From Azolla caroliniana (taxonomy: Eukaryota > Polypodiophyta): a stretch of DNA of 64,000 bases. Shown piece by piece: positions 20,101-32,284 of this stretch. The position numbers were made by a program, and so were the translations under genes. The notes beneath the pieces are model-generated. The model had not been told where the DNA came from and did not search any database. It saw only the letters and a list, made by a program, of their open reading frames with translations. The first letter of the stretch is position 1. Each line of letters starts with the position of its first letter. The stretch covers positions 36,865 through 100,864 of the forward strand of contig JBHGNT010000081.1 of NCBI GenBank assembly GCA_043228905.1. Direction: 5' to 3'.

Positions 20101-23100
20101 CCTTGCACGAATTTCTCTCACAACCACAATGTGCACTCTCGATTGCAACATTCATTGGTAAAGTTCTTGAACATCGAGAGTCGCCACTCACTTTCACACG
20201 TATCGCATGAAATGTAATATTTTTGGTCTCATAAGTCATATTTGACCTCCGAAAATGACAATATAATCTATCTATCTATCTATCTCTTTGAATGCGATGA
20301 TGAATGTGTACCCTAATGGTAAGCCAACCAATATCTATGGTTTAAACAAGGATTCACCATGAGTATATTTATTTGTTTTGTAGTTTGTAATTTTTTTCAG
20401 CTCATTGGTTCTAGCATTGTCTCATCTCATTCTTGTGCATATTCTCTCACCCTCACAGGGATCTAGTCTGTAAGTTCCCAATATTCTGGTATATTTTGGC
20501 CTGGTTTACATGTGTGGTTGGGGCTTGAATCTCCTACACTTGGGATGGGTAATACAAGGATCAGAAAACCACCTGCAATTAATTGTCACCATTGTTTCTT
20601 GCCTGCTTTCTTCCATGTTCACCGATGGATGACTGTGATTAGAGTCATGCTGAATCTTAGGATGAAAGTACGTCCTTGTTTGTGAACTTCAAATAAATAA
20701 ATATTTCAGAATTTTAAATGTTAGATTTTCTTATAATGCTCTTTTTCATTATCTGAATATAGCTATGTTCAAACTTTAATCACTGCAGGTAGGAGAGGAA
20801 GTTGAACGTGCTCTTGCGAGGCTTGCCCCCAATAAGCTTGGACCCAGGTGTTATACGGATTTGTATTCAGAATAGTCAGCTCTTGTGATATTTTGTGTGG
20901 CTGAATTTGCCTTAGTTTGCTCTCTAAACCTAAAAACTACAAAGAACCCATCTAATACGATAGGGAATGTAGCATGAGGTCACTGGCATTGCTTTTTTAA
21001 GGAAAATCCTATGGTTTTCGTTCTTTGTCCTGTGAAGTCTAAATATCATGTCAGATGTATAAAGACAGTGTTTTCACATGTGCTATGATTGTAATGATTT
21101 TTTTTTGGTTAAAAAATTCCTTTAATGTTTTTGTTTGCATTGATTTCTCCTTGATTTGGAAGCTAGCTATTTCTTGTGTGCTATTGTGCATTACTACATA
21201 TCATAAAGCCTTACTGCATGAAGCAGCTTCTTTTCTGATTTTTGTTGCGTGCTTTCTATGTTTCTGGCTTCTATGCCCATGTCATGCAATGGGAGCCTTT
21301 GTTCAATGCAAATGATTCGTCCCTTATTCTTCTGTTGGGTCAATCTTAAGGCTGGCCCTGCCTATTTGTTGTCTCATGATAATAATTTAGTAGTGTTGCC
21401 AGAGAAAGTTACTCCATATTCTGAAATTTGGTTTCTTAAACCCTATTAAAAGTCCATATCCTCTCAAAAGACTAGGCCCTTTTTGGTACACCAGCTCCCC
21501 CTGAATGAGGCTATGGACCAGTCTGTGAATACTTTCTGCAGAGTATCACTTTTGACATATACACATACAACTGTATTTTCAATTACATACAGTAAAGTTT
21601 CAACCTGGTTTCAGGATTATGCACTTGCCCTTGATGGTGTCCACTTGTTTTTTACATTCTTCAAAGAAAGAGAACCACATCCTTATATCTGAAGACAGAT
21701 TTTCTTCTATAACTTCTCTGCAGACCATATTTTTGTGTGTTGGCACAGTATGGCTACCGTATGAATTCCTGAACTTGTCCAGATCAAGCCATAACTCTCG
21801 TGTCTTGCTCCTGACATTTAGCCCTGTATCTTCTGAACCTTTTCAAGGGATTTCCTTTTAGATTTCTCCTTTTCGATTTGCACCTGTTTTGAGTACTAGT
21901 TTGTTACAGCTTCACTATAGCCAATTGTGACCGACACCTTCGCTTGTCCTGGGTTTTTTTTAATAAGTTTGTTCTTTCCATAGAGAGTGACAAAAATGTA
22001 AACTTACTGGTTCTTTTCTATTGCAGAACTTCTCCAAGGCAAACACTAGAGTCTTGTTCATCAGATGTATTACGGCTTACTTTGAGGAATAAGCTTTCCC
22101 TCCCTTTATTTACTGGTGGGAAAGTTGAAGGGGATCAAGGACTACCAATACATATTGTACTTGAAGATACAATAACCGGTGGAATTGTCACAACGGGACC
22201 GGCATCTTCTGCTAAGCTACAGGTAGTGGTCCTGGATGGCGACTTTGGCAATGATGAGGATGAATGGACAGCAGAAGATTTTGAAAATAATGTTGTGAAA
22301 GAACGCGAGGGAAAGAGACCTCTTCTTACTGGTGATTTGACTGTCACCCTGAAGGAAGGAGTTGGTACATTGGGTGAGTTGGCATTTACTGACAATTCCA
22401 GCTGGATCAGGAGCAGGAAGTTCAGGCTTGGTGTCAGAGTTATCCCTGGCTATTTGCAAGGAGTTCATATCCAAGAGTGCAGGACTGAAGCTTTCACTGT
22501 CAAAGACCATAGAGGGGAACGTAAGTCGTCACTAGTTTTCTCTGTTTTACTTTTATTCACGGACCATTCATCATTTCTTTCTATGTATTCCAGTCTACAA
22601 AAAACACTACCCACCGTCTTTAAATGATGAAGTATGGAGATTAGAGAAGATAGGCAAAGATGGAGCATTTCATAAGAGGCTTCAGCAAAACGGTATTAAG
22701 ACAGTAGAGGATTTTCTTCGAAACTATATTGTGGATCAGCAAAAACTGAGAAATGTAATGTTTTTTTTCTTTACCATTGTGAACCAGCTAAAAAATGTCA
22801 GTGGGAAATTCCAGGACTTAATTTAAGGGAAATCCTTCTTTTTATGCAGGTTTTAGGATCTGGCATGTCAAACAAGATGTGGGATGCCGCAGTGGAACAT
22901 GCAAAGACTTGTGTCCTGACTGGGAAGCTGTATGTTTTCTACGCGGACAATGTTGCTCCAAACCATATTGGAAATTCAGGTTTTTTCTCCCACAATCTAT
23001 ACATGCTTGCTATGTCTGTCCCAAAAGATATCGGGGAACATGAATGTTTCTGGTCTAAAGACAGATAAGCAACCTGCTGATCATTGCCTTGTAATTATGT

Positions 23101-24298
23101 TGTGTAGATTTCGTATATTACTGAAAAGAGAACTACATAATTTATGCAGGCAACTCGCAAAATGTTGGTGTGATATTTAACCACATTTATGAGCTAATGG
23201 GTGTGACTTCTGGTAATCAATACAAGCCTGTTGAGTCTCTCACAGAAACTGAAAAGGTAGCTTGTGAACTCCCGTATGTATTTGTATGCATTAGTATCAT
23301 ATGTGTCTCAGTTTCTCAATTAGTCGTTCTACCATTACACAGGTGGTGGTTGATAAGCTCGTAAAAGTTGCATATGGGAACTGGGAAAGTGTCTCAGAGT
23401 ATGATAGCGAATCTCTTGTTTCTGAACCTGCCTACAAGCATACAAGCATAAACAATGAGAGTGAGGGCATGGTATGTGTTGGGAGTTCAAGTGGCCATGA
23501 GGAACAACCTTTAATGTATACTAGTATGCCGCCTCTTTCAATAAATTTTCAAACCTTACCTACTACTGCAAATACAACAGGTAAAACGCTTCTCCTTAGT
23601 TTGTGAAGCAAGTCATGCATGTGCTTGACCGTAATATCTAAATTAGTGCAGTTATTACAGCCGGTGATGTTACATCTCAGCATTATGAGTATAATACCGA
23701 AGTTCATTCCAGTGATAATAGTCAAGGGTACCAAATCAGTCATGATAATCAGATGTTGACTTCACGAAATTATGCACATAATTATGTCTCGTCTTCAAAT
23801 ATGCCTTTTCAAGCATCTTTTAGTGGCAATGATATAACTTCTGTTACTGGTCTTGCCATTGGACCATATCAGCACATGGTGTCACGATCATCTGGTTTTC
23901 AACCTCCTTTAACCTCTCAGCAATCATACCAACAAAGCTGTCTGGATTTGCAACGCTTCACAATGACTCCTGACCAGTTCTTCACAGAAGATGATATTCG
24001 TGCAAAGGCGCAGGAGCTGTTGGGCAGTGATGATATACAGCAACTGTTAAGGTTACCGTATGGCTCTGGTTCTTTCCAAGAACCATTCAGAATGCAGGTA
24101 GATGATTCTTATATTCCAGCTGGTTTGGGTCAATCTCCTGCTGGGTCATATGGTGAAGATAGTGTTGCCCGTTCGTCCGGAAAGGCCTATATAGGTTGGC
24201 TAAAGCTGAAAGCAGCATTACGTTGGGGCATCTTCATTAGAAAAATTGTTCATGAGAAGGCAGTTAAAAGGGCCCAGATTGAAGAGCTTGAAGATTAA
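17115..24298 (+). CDS. CBP60: Calmodulin-binding protein 60 family transcription factor
   Basis: Nine exons give 677 residues: 17115-17236, 17352-17427, 20789-20847, 22027-22520, 22594-22754, 22850-22979, 23150-23256, 23343-23580, 23652-24298. Phases fit throughout; the last acceptor could instead be nine bases further on. Exons 2-3 read [16 protein letters not shown] and [11 protein letters not shown], and exon 4 starts with TSPRQTL and the conserved [21 protein letters not shown] block of the DNA-binding region. Exons 5-7 hold [20 protein letters not shown], the middle helical domain. The C-terminus [17 protein letters not shown] (about residue 644 on) is a basic amphipathic helix of the kind that binds calmodulin. 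CBP60 proteins act in the nucleus in calcium-linked immune and growth transcription. Intron 2 is 3.36 kb and carries tRNA-like units and a LINE piece. The C-terminal helix suggests the CBP60a-f type rather than SARD1; no closer subtype is claimed. Confidence 0.93.
18603..18688 (+). other. Exon-like open stretch inside CBP60 intron 2
   Basis: Between a possible acceptor (TTAAAG) and a GTGAGT donor (18685-18690) one frame reads a continuous, balanced peptide ([16 protein letters not shown] followed by [11 protein letters not shown]). It does not fit the CBP60 frame order and I do not recognise it. It could be a captured exon fragment from another gene or chance. Confidence 0.2.
18793..18876 (+). 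tRNA. tRNA-Leu(CAA)-like, copy 1
   Basis: GGCCAAGTGGTCTAAGGCGCC gives the class II D-arm, ACTCAAGTT the CAA anticodon loop, CTCGAAAGGGAG a long variable arm, and GTGGATTCGAGTTCCAC a paired T-arm. The acceptor stem pairs at six of seven positions (inner T/T mismatch). No intron. A-box and B-box sequences are close to consensus. A pseudogene or tRNA-derived repeat is possible since it recurs in a tandem unit. Confidence 0.6.
19034..19117 (+). tRNA. tRNA-Leu(CAA)-like, copy 2
   Basis: Same layout as copy 1 with a better D-arm (GGCTGAGTGG), but the T-arm stem GTGTA/CCCAC has two mismatches, so this copy is probably not functional. Confidence 0.5.
19274..19357 (+). tRNA. tRNA-Leu(CAA)-like, copy 3
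   Basis: The T-arm is perfect (GTGGG/CCCAC with TTCGAGT loop) and the anticodon loop still reads CTCAAGT. The acceptor 3' strand (TTTGGAC) no longer pairs well with GTCAGGT. Probable pseudogene. Confidence 0.5.
19391..20290 (+). mobile_element. 5'-truncated LINE, ORF2 C-terminus and 3' tail
   Basis: A frame at 19391-19639 reads [13 protein letters not shown], a segment after the reverse transcriptase core of plant non-LTR elements, then [11 protein letters not shown] and [11 protein letters not shown]. After frame breaks, a second piece (about 19895-20066) has [19 protein letters not shown] followed by an EYHTLIQC segment, the zf-RVT zinc-binding end. The copy finishes with a (TATC)n tail at 20266-20286 instead of poly-A. 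It joins the third tRNA-bearing unit without a visible target duplication. Dead on arrival (5' truncated) and frame-broken. Confidence 0.7.
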
Positions 24299-27200
24299 TG
24301 GTATGCCCACCTCCAGCTTGAAGTCCTGTTTTCATATGTATTATATTCTTCTGTAGAAGCTACCCTGTTTAACAGCACGTACCCTCTTATCAATTGGAAA
24401 TGTGCTACTAACAGGGAAGTAACTGCTGCTGGATGATAAAATTAGGAGCTTATTTTTTCCTAGATGCACAGGACTTGTTTACGGTAGATGTAATTACAAC
24501 ACTAATAGCTTGAAAATGAAGCAGACCCCTTTATGAAATAGGCTGAGACACTAATGGGCTAACGCCTGTGTGGCGGCACTGTTGTAAAACTTAGGTAGCA
24601 GGAATGCCCCATATGTTAATATTTATATCGCCATTCCAGTTGTATTAATAACTTGTTGTGACAAAGTCAATTGCCATATGCCATGTATCTTAAAAAAACC
24701 CTGCTGAAAGTCAGCATTTTCCAATTTGAGCATTTAATTGCTTAGTGTTTGGCTGATGGGTTTTGAAGAGCTCCTAGTCATGCTTTTAATGTTATGGATG
24801 ATGCCAAAGTTCTAGTCATTGTACTTGATATCCTGTCCATTTGTAACATCCTCGTGAGACAAAGGAACTATCTTTGCACAGCACAGTTCTCAATAAGAAA
24901 TAAGCAGTCATTAATGAAAGTCAGGTACTTACCCATTCATATCTGAACTTTTGAAGGCAGTGGAATTGATGGAGTTCCAAAGCAGTCACTGATGGAATCA
25001 TGAAACTGAATCATACGCTAATGCAAGATGATTTGGTTGCTCCTAGTTGCCATTCACTCTTATCAAATACAATGTCAGCCTTGTCCTATGCAGCTGTAGT
25101 AGGCAAGATTATTCTACTTCGGTAGAAGGTATGGAATGACACCAGTTGTTAATTGAGAACCTGCTTCGTTTATGAATTTCAAGGCTGGATACGTGCTATA
25201 GGCTATGCAGCAGGAAGTAATGATAATATTTTCCACTCAAACTAGTGGAATCACAGCTTAGACAACTTAAAAAGTATTTCAAGGCCTGGACAGCTGCATC
25301 ATCACTTGAAACCTGAATACTGTGATCCAGAGTGGGCCAAAGATATGGGAAACAGTTCTCATTACAGTATGGAGATCAACAAGAAGCATTCAACTATGCC
25401 TCCGTAGCTTGATGAAATGAGGCCTCATTGGGTTGTTTATCTGCCTATCCTCCATATGGTTTCGTGGCCATGTTTGTTAATTGGGTTGTCAGGTTTTTTG
25501 AAGGATTTCTAACTCTTTCTAGAGTACTCTCCTGGAGAGTTTGCATCGACAATCTGTAGTGCATGGATGCAGGTGCAAAATAGGTATATTGCTAATTTTC
25601 GTCAGGAAGTGGGCGGTTCTCCCAAGTTTTTGGCATGTGCGTAATAGTGATAAGTTGAGGGTCTGAATTGTGGCTGCAATCCAGAGTATTGAAATGCAGA
25701 AGAATAATGGATCACGTAAAGTTGTCCTAGAACACAAGAAGAAAAATCAAGGGATGACCGATGAACAGTACCACAACAATAGGAGCAGCACCAGAAGCTA
25801 TTTTGTCTCCCTTGTTTCCATTCTTAACACAACAAACACCACTGCTCCTATATCAGTACAATTTTTACTTTGCTATCTCACATTTAACTTCCAGATGTCT
25901 ACCACATACAAGTTTGAAGCAATTATTTAGACGTACATACAGATGCTAAAAATGTATATATTAAAATGAAAGATGACCCAAAGGGCTGAGAAATCAATCT
26001 GGCAAAAAAAGAAATGTCCAGGATCCAACTCTAAAAAACTCCAGCCATATAGTTACTATGTAAACTGTACAGGAAATGATGTATAGGTATCATATGATGC
26101 TGGTGAAGTAATAAAAACCCACTAATGCTTTACCATGCCATCAATTACAAATATTTCGTGAGGAACGTAAAGGCACAATATTGAGGCATCATGTAACTGC
26201 AGAGTATTTTAATGTTATGGTATATTAGTTTGAAGGTCTAGAATACAACTGAGAAATCTAACATAACAATCTAAGATATGGAAATGTAAATTAAGTCATG
26301 GAGACTACTGAAAGTTTTGACAGAGAGTTGCATTTCATAGCAAGATTTTCATACCAAAGGTGAGCACGTCCTCTTAAAACTAGATTTCCTCAGGCACTGT
26401 ATGAGCGTATTGTAATGAAATTAGAAGAATGAATCTCAGTATGTTTTAGTATCTCCATAATCCTCAAGAGCCAATACTCTCTCGAACCCCCAAACATGTC
26501 AACAATGCCCAACAAGGTGTATTGAAACAGCTTTTGAGGTCAAGTATGTTAGAGCTGTAATTAATCTAGATTAGTTGATGCCTTGAAATTAATTGCAATA
26601 GAGAAAGTAGTGGTTGAGCCCTTTGAATCAAGAATACAAACGTGTTCATACTTCGCTTTTGTTTTTAAATTACAAGAGCAAATTTCAATTTCTAGTTTAA
26701 ATCAAACATTTAGGACTGAGAAGTATACATTAAGAATACTCTTTTTAGCAGCCATATAAGGTAAACAATATTTACACAAAAAGTGTTTTGTAGTTGCTAC
26801 TTGGCAATAACAAAATCTCAAGATAAATAAGTAAATGAATATTTTCTATGGGGCTAACACTGTAGTCAAAATTACTACATGTAAACTAGAAGTTATTGAC
26901 AAAGATGCAAGTACAATGGAGGGGACTACAACGCCAAATCAAAACAAATACGGATATTAGAAAAAAGTAAGTTCCAAATGACCTTAAATCACATATTTTC
27001 TTCACAAATATAATTTACTAAAACAAATAATGATGCATGGATTCATGTCTAACAATAGGTTCCAATTTTCTTGAAAAATCTTACAAGGAATTTCAATCTT
27101 AGCCATGATTTTGAGCATAGACCTCTTGAACTTGATACAAGAGTGATAAACTTGTAGGTTGAGACAATGGTAAATCCAGAACCAAACAATTGTTGGGGAA

Positions 27201-27626
27201 CTTGGTTAGAGTGATAGACTTCTAACTTCCAACTTTGCCATGCATAACATTTGAAAGATATATGTACAAGGCTCTAAATGGCATCATGATATGGTTTGTG
27301 CAATGGGAGAATATGTAAAAGGTAAGTTTCTAAACTATTGGGATTTTGGTCAAAGTGGTCACTAGAAGGAAAGGGGCCAGCCATTAGTAACAAAAGGGTT
27401 GAGGGTTCAAAACTTGATAAATGAGCGATTAGTTACTATGTATAAGTGACAACTAAGGGGGCATGTGATAAAAGTTCATGTTCAACATACATTTTTTCAC
27501 ACCCAAGTGCCCATCCAAGGACAAGTGGTAGTGCATAGTAATAAGGAAAAGCAACACGATATGCCAAGGATTCTATTTGTGTTCGACAAGAGAGCTCTTA
27601 AAAACCATAAAATGAAGAGAGCTTAT
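24299..27626. other. CBP60 3' UTR and intergenic DNA without gene
   Basis: AT-rich. Frames at 25519-25737 (minus), 25670-25930 (plus) and 27465-27767 (plus) are short and without family resemblance. No tRNA, LTR or inverted-repeat structure was recognised between the CBP60 stop and the copia LTR. Confidence 0.5.
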
Positions 27627-28190
27627 TGTTGGGGCCACAAGTTTTGTGACTCCAACACACAAGATTCAATGAGAAACAAAACATCAAGAATAATGAATCA
27701 ATGGCCATGTGGGAGTACGATGAGGATCAAGGCATCAATGTCTTTGACCGTAGACTTGCTACATTGACTCAAGGATATCAACATAAGCACTTCAATACAA
27801 ACACTTGCATAAGCATGTCTGAGGACACTGTTGAATACGGGTATATAATGGTCGTATTCACATTGTCCCATTGGACACACTAGGTTTAGGCTTTTTTTGT
27901 ATATAGTGGAAAGGGCAGTTGCCCTAAGTCAATTAGTATTTAAACTCATGTTTGTAACCTACTTTTAGTGGTTGTTCCTTTTCTTATTGCCATTGTAACT
28001 CTCAGAGACAATAATACAGTTACATACTCTTGTGCCTACCTTGGTGTACTTCTTTTCTTTATCTTTCTTATTGATCTTGTCTTATGATTAAGTTGTCTTG
28101 TGTTAGCAATCTGTTTCTTTGTATTTACTCAAGATCTTCATCTCAAAGAGTGTTGAGTTTGTTCCGCATCCTGATGACTGGTTTCCAACA
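27627..28190 (+). mobile_element. 5' LTR of a decayed Ty1/copia element (left end uncertain)
   Basis: The right end is fixed: TTTCCAACA at 28190 is followed after two bases by a primer site. Two TGTTG starts are possible, at 27627 and at 27829. The earlier one leaves room for a U3 ahead of the TATA-like GTATATAATGG (about 27840) and is preferred. TGTTG/CAACA are matching inverted ends. There is no 3' LTR, since G1 interrupts the element. Confidence 0.5.
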
Positions 28191-28192
28191 TC

Positions 28193-28204
28193 TGGTATCA
28201 GAGC
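28193..28204 (+). other. Primer binding site, initiator tRNA-Met type
   Basis: TGGTATCAGAGC, complementary to the 3' end of plant initiator tRNA-Met, two bases after the LTR. Confidence 0.9.
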
Positions 28205-28383
28205 TTGGTTTTTCTTGATTCTGCAGCCGACTGTCTTCTTGGCTTCATTAACATCTCTTTTCTTGGCAACCTTGAAGGGCTTCTAACTATATTTGCTTGA
28301 TAGAACAGATTCTAAGATTTCAATCTGATTGAAATCTTTTGGCCAACACCTCTCTACAAGATCAATTTTGCTTGAGAAGAAAT

Positions 28384-31300
28384 GAGTCTAAGGAATTTTG
28401 ACGGATCTAACTTTAATTTCTGGAAGGAGCAGATGTAGGACTACCTGATAGTCAAGGGTTAGATCGACCCATCAAGACAGAAAACGCTCTAGAAGTTTAC
28501 AACCCGAATGAGTGGACAAAACTAGATAGAAATGTTGAGACACCATTCAGATGCACTTGTAAGAGTCAATGTACTTCATAGTGCAATCGTGTTCGATAAC
28601 TTTCCAACTATGGAAGACACTCTCAGACACTTACGAAAAGAAGGTCGCCGCAACAAAGATATATATGATGTGACACCTTTACAACCTTCAGATTAAAGAA
28701 TCTGACTCGTTCCAGGCACAACTCAACGAGTACAAAAGTTTAAGCTCCCAAATTTCAGCTCAAGGGATGACAATCAAAGATGAATTGGAAGCAATGTTGC
28801 TCATGAGTAGTCTCCCTCCTTCCTAGGAAACTTTCGTCACAACCGTGTGCAATGCGTCAACTGCCACCATGAAGTACTCCGAAGTTAGGAGCTCAATTCT
28901 AATGGAATGTGTTCGGAGGAATCGTTTGCAAATGATTCAGCCAGTGACAACTACGTAGTACAAGGTTTGGCCAACCAATCGAACAGTCGAGGGAGAAGTT
29001 CTTCCCCATCGCCGACAAATCAGCGAAGCCAGAGCAAGTCTCGAGATAATCGAATCTATAATTATTGCAAGAAACCCGCACATATCAAGGCCAAGTGTTG
29101 TGCCCTCAAAGCCAAAAATGATAAAACTCATCGAGGTGATCAAAAGACTGGTCATCATGAGGAGGTTAACTACATCATCTCTTAAGCTGAAGTATTGAAG
29201 AACAAGCTTAACATCTTGTTCATAGAACACTCAATCAAATCGGAAGTTCTGATTATGATTGAGGAATCGAGCACATGGCTCTTGGATTCGGGTGCATCCT
29301 ACCACGTGACCCGTCATCGATCCCAATTTCGGCAATATTTAGCTCAACATTTTGACTCGGTCCAAGTAAGAAATTCACAACATTGCTCTATAATCAGAAT
29401 TGACATTGTAGATCTCAACCTTCCAGGCAACTCCACATTAGTACTACACGATGTCCAACATGTACTTGAGCTCTCAAGTCCATTGATCTAAGTCAGACAA
29501 CTTGACGAAGACGACATTCATGCTGGCTTCTCATCAGGAGGGTGGACACTCCACAGAAGGAACCTCCTGCTTGCTCGAGGTTTGAAAGTACATTCACTAT
29601 ACTCTTTATATGTCACACTCAAAGGGGTGACTTGTTCTTGGTTGATATTCCCGTGTCTTCATTATGGTACTGACAACTCTAACATCTCAGCAAGGCCGAC
29701 ATCATGCATCTATCTAGAGCGGGATACATCCCCAAACTCTCCTTCTCGGATCACCAGTTCTGCAAGCAGTGACAGTACAACAAACAAGATGCGGCCTCAC
29801 ACCCGATGACAAGATCGAGAGAATCGAGACCGCTCGATTTGGTCCATTCAAACATCTGTGGCCTGATGCCACATCAATCTCTTGGTGGTGCCTTGTACTT
29901 CGTCACCTTCATTGACGACTCGACTCGCAAGGTGTGGGCATACCCGGTCAGAACCAATGATCGGGGTTTCTCAATCTTCTAGGAATGGCTCACAATGGTG
30001 GAGAATGTCCGATCAAAAGCTTAAATGCATTCGAACCGACAATGGGAAAGAGTTTAAGTTGGAAGAATTCATCTGATTTGCCAACAATGCAACATTCAAC
30101 GTGTCAAATAGACGACACCTCATAGTCCAGAGCAAAACGAAATTGCTGAACGAATGAATTGGACAATTCAGGAACGAATAGTGTCCATGCTCCAACACTT
30201 TGGATTGTCAGATGGCTTTAAGGTAGAGGCCCTGCGTACCGTAGTACACATAATTAATATGTTGCCGAGCAAGCCTCTAGGACTTCAAGTACCTTAGGAA
30301 TTATGGACCGGTAGGAAGCTGAATTATGACAAGATGAGCATTTTTGGATGCGAGGCATACGCCCTCATAGCGAAAGACAATCGACGAAAGCTCGAACCAA
30401 GGACCAGGATATGCATTTTCCTTGGCTATGGACTAGACGGCGAGATCGGATACCAACTCTGGGGCCACGAGCATAGACAAATCGTCTGACGTTTGGACGT
30501 AGTGTTCAACGAGTCGACCATGCATAAGACAACCGAAAGGCCTATTGAAGTCCGAAGGGTAACTTTTTTCGAACTGTCGGCCCTTCATGATGGCCCTACT
30601 CATAACACGTGGTCGGCTTCATGGGTAGCTGAATCCTCTAGCACAGAATCAATTCCCACTGATTCGACACAATTGAATGTTTTGGCTTCGGACCATCTGA
30701 CCTAGATACCCGATCAAGCTAACCCAATCATACCTAGAAGATCCGAAAGACTGTTGCAACCTCTAGAGAGATACTCTCTTGGAATCTTCTTTACGAATGC
30801 TAGTTAACGGACATCGTATGAAGAAACATTGGCATTAGCCGATTCGGCCACATGGCATTTGGCGATGGAGTTAGAGATGAACTCAATTCGTGAAAAGAAG
30901 ACTTGGGACTTGGTCGAATTATCGAAGAATCAACGTGCTCATCCGTGCAAGTAGGTCTATAGACTAAAAGAGACGTCTGATTCAATCACCCCAAAATTCA
31001 AGCCCAAATTAGTCACGAAAGGGTTTTGACAAGAATATGGCATCGACTTCGACGAAAGTTTTTCACCAGTGGTGAAAATGACAACCCTTCGCTTGATGCG
31101 TGGTGCCGTGGCAGCCGAGAATTTGGAGCTAATTTAGCTAGATGTAAAAACGGCATTCCTCCATGGTGACCTAGAGGAGGAAATTTATATGGAGCAGCCG
31201 AAAGGCTTTGTGGTATCTAGCCAGGAACATCTAGTCTGCTAACTCAAAAAGAGTCTATACGGCCTGAAGCAGGCACCCAAGCAGTGGTACAAGAAGTTTG

Positions 31301-31797
31301 ATGACTTTATCCAATCGGTTAGTTTCTCAAAGAGTGATGAGGACCATTATCTCTTCACCAAAACAACTCAAGATGGGTCTCCCATCTTCCTCATCATTTA
31401 TGTGGATGACATGCAACACTACTCTCTGGGGGAATGCTAGAGAGCTCGCCAAACTTGTTCGGCAATTGCCGTTGAAGTTTTTCATGAAGGACCTCGGGCT
31501 AGCAAGACACATTTTGGGATGAAAATAAGTTGGATTCGGAATCGACGACAACTATTTCTGTCTCCAACTGACTATATTGGATGTGTCTTAGAATGCTTCA
31601 ATATGCAATCGGCAAAATCTACTTCGACCCTGCTCCCCAATAAGCTATTTCTGTCTCAACGAGACTACTCGACATCCGATCTAGAGGGGGAAGATATGAA
31701 GTCGGTATTGTATGCACTAGTAGTTGGCTCCTTAATGTACACGACACGAGTTGACATTGCTAATGTCGTAGGAGCTGTCAACAGATTAATGCATAAT
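28384..31797 (+). pseudogene. Ty1/copia gag-pol, decayed and truncated
   Basis: Order of parts: gag from ATG 28384 (SLRNFDGSNFNFWKEQM), a zinc knuckle at about 29055-29100 whose first Cys is lost (YNYCKKPAHIKAKC), protease with WLLDSGASYHVT (about 29278), integrase with YFVTFIDDSTRKVWAYPV (about 29900) and EQNEIAERMNWTIQER (about 30130), reverse transcriptase with LDVKTAFLHGDLEEEIYMEQP, SLYGLKQAPKQWY and IYVDD (31140-31410), and the start of RNase H up to the G1 LTR at 31798. Integrase before reverse transcriptase defines copia. Many in-frame stops, often TAG/TAA in place of Gln or Trp codons, and several frameshifts make it inactive. The rest of RNase H and the 3' LTR are absent from the window. 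Confidence 0.88.
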
Positions 31798-32238
31798 TGT
31801 TGCCGTTTAGGAACACGGTCCACGGTCAGTCCTTCGACCTAGTCCTCAAGTGGGCGTGGAACAACAAACAGGTGTATCAACGTATTGCGTAAGGGTAGAA
31901 CCCATGTAACCTATCAGCGTATAAGGGAAGACGGTTACAACTGAATCCCTATTCAGGGTTACACTTACGTACTACAACACTTAAGTAATCAAGACACCCA
32001 CTCTGAACTAGCCGTAGCTATACACAAAAAATCAAAGAAGATAGTATTCTATTATAAGGCGTTTCTTTACATTCCCCAAAATTCCACGCACCTCTATCAG
32101 AGGTTTTCTGCCCTTTATATATGCAGGGTCTAATTAGCCGTTCACGCTTCCTACGTGAACCGTTACATTCGTTATGCTCTTTAAATAATTTCTTACTCCT
32201 ACGCTTTTGTTCGTCGGTTACTATTCCGGCGGACAACA
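31798..32238 (-). mobile_element. 3' LTR of Ty3/gypsy element G1
   Basis: On the minus strand this 441-bp block runs TGTTGTCCGCC ... ACGGCAACA, with five-base inverted ends. It interrupts the copia RNase H on one side and lies 46 bp after the stop of the G1 terminal ORF on the other. A TATA-like TATATAAAGG is present near 32115 (minus). The 5' LTR lies beyond element E or is lost, so the borders rest on the TG/CA ends and the abrupt end of copia homology. Confidence 0.55.
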
Positions 32239-32284
32239 CTTGGCATGCCTGTGGGACAGTGCCTTTGCACGTCGGACCCATCCC

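Noticed and set aside
31798-32238. Direct-strand LTR of the copia element
   Set aside because: The copia RNase H is cut in mid-domain here and the TG/CA ends and TATA read on the minus strand, which fits G1.
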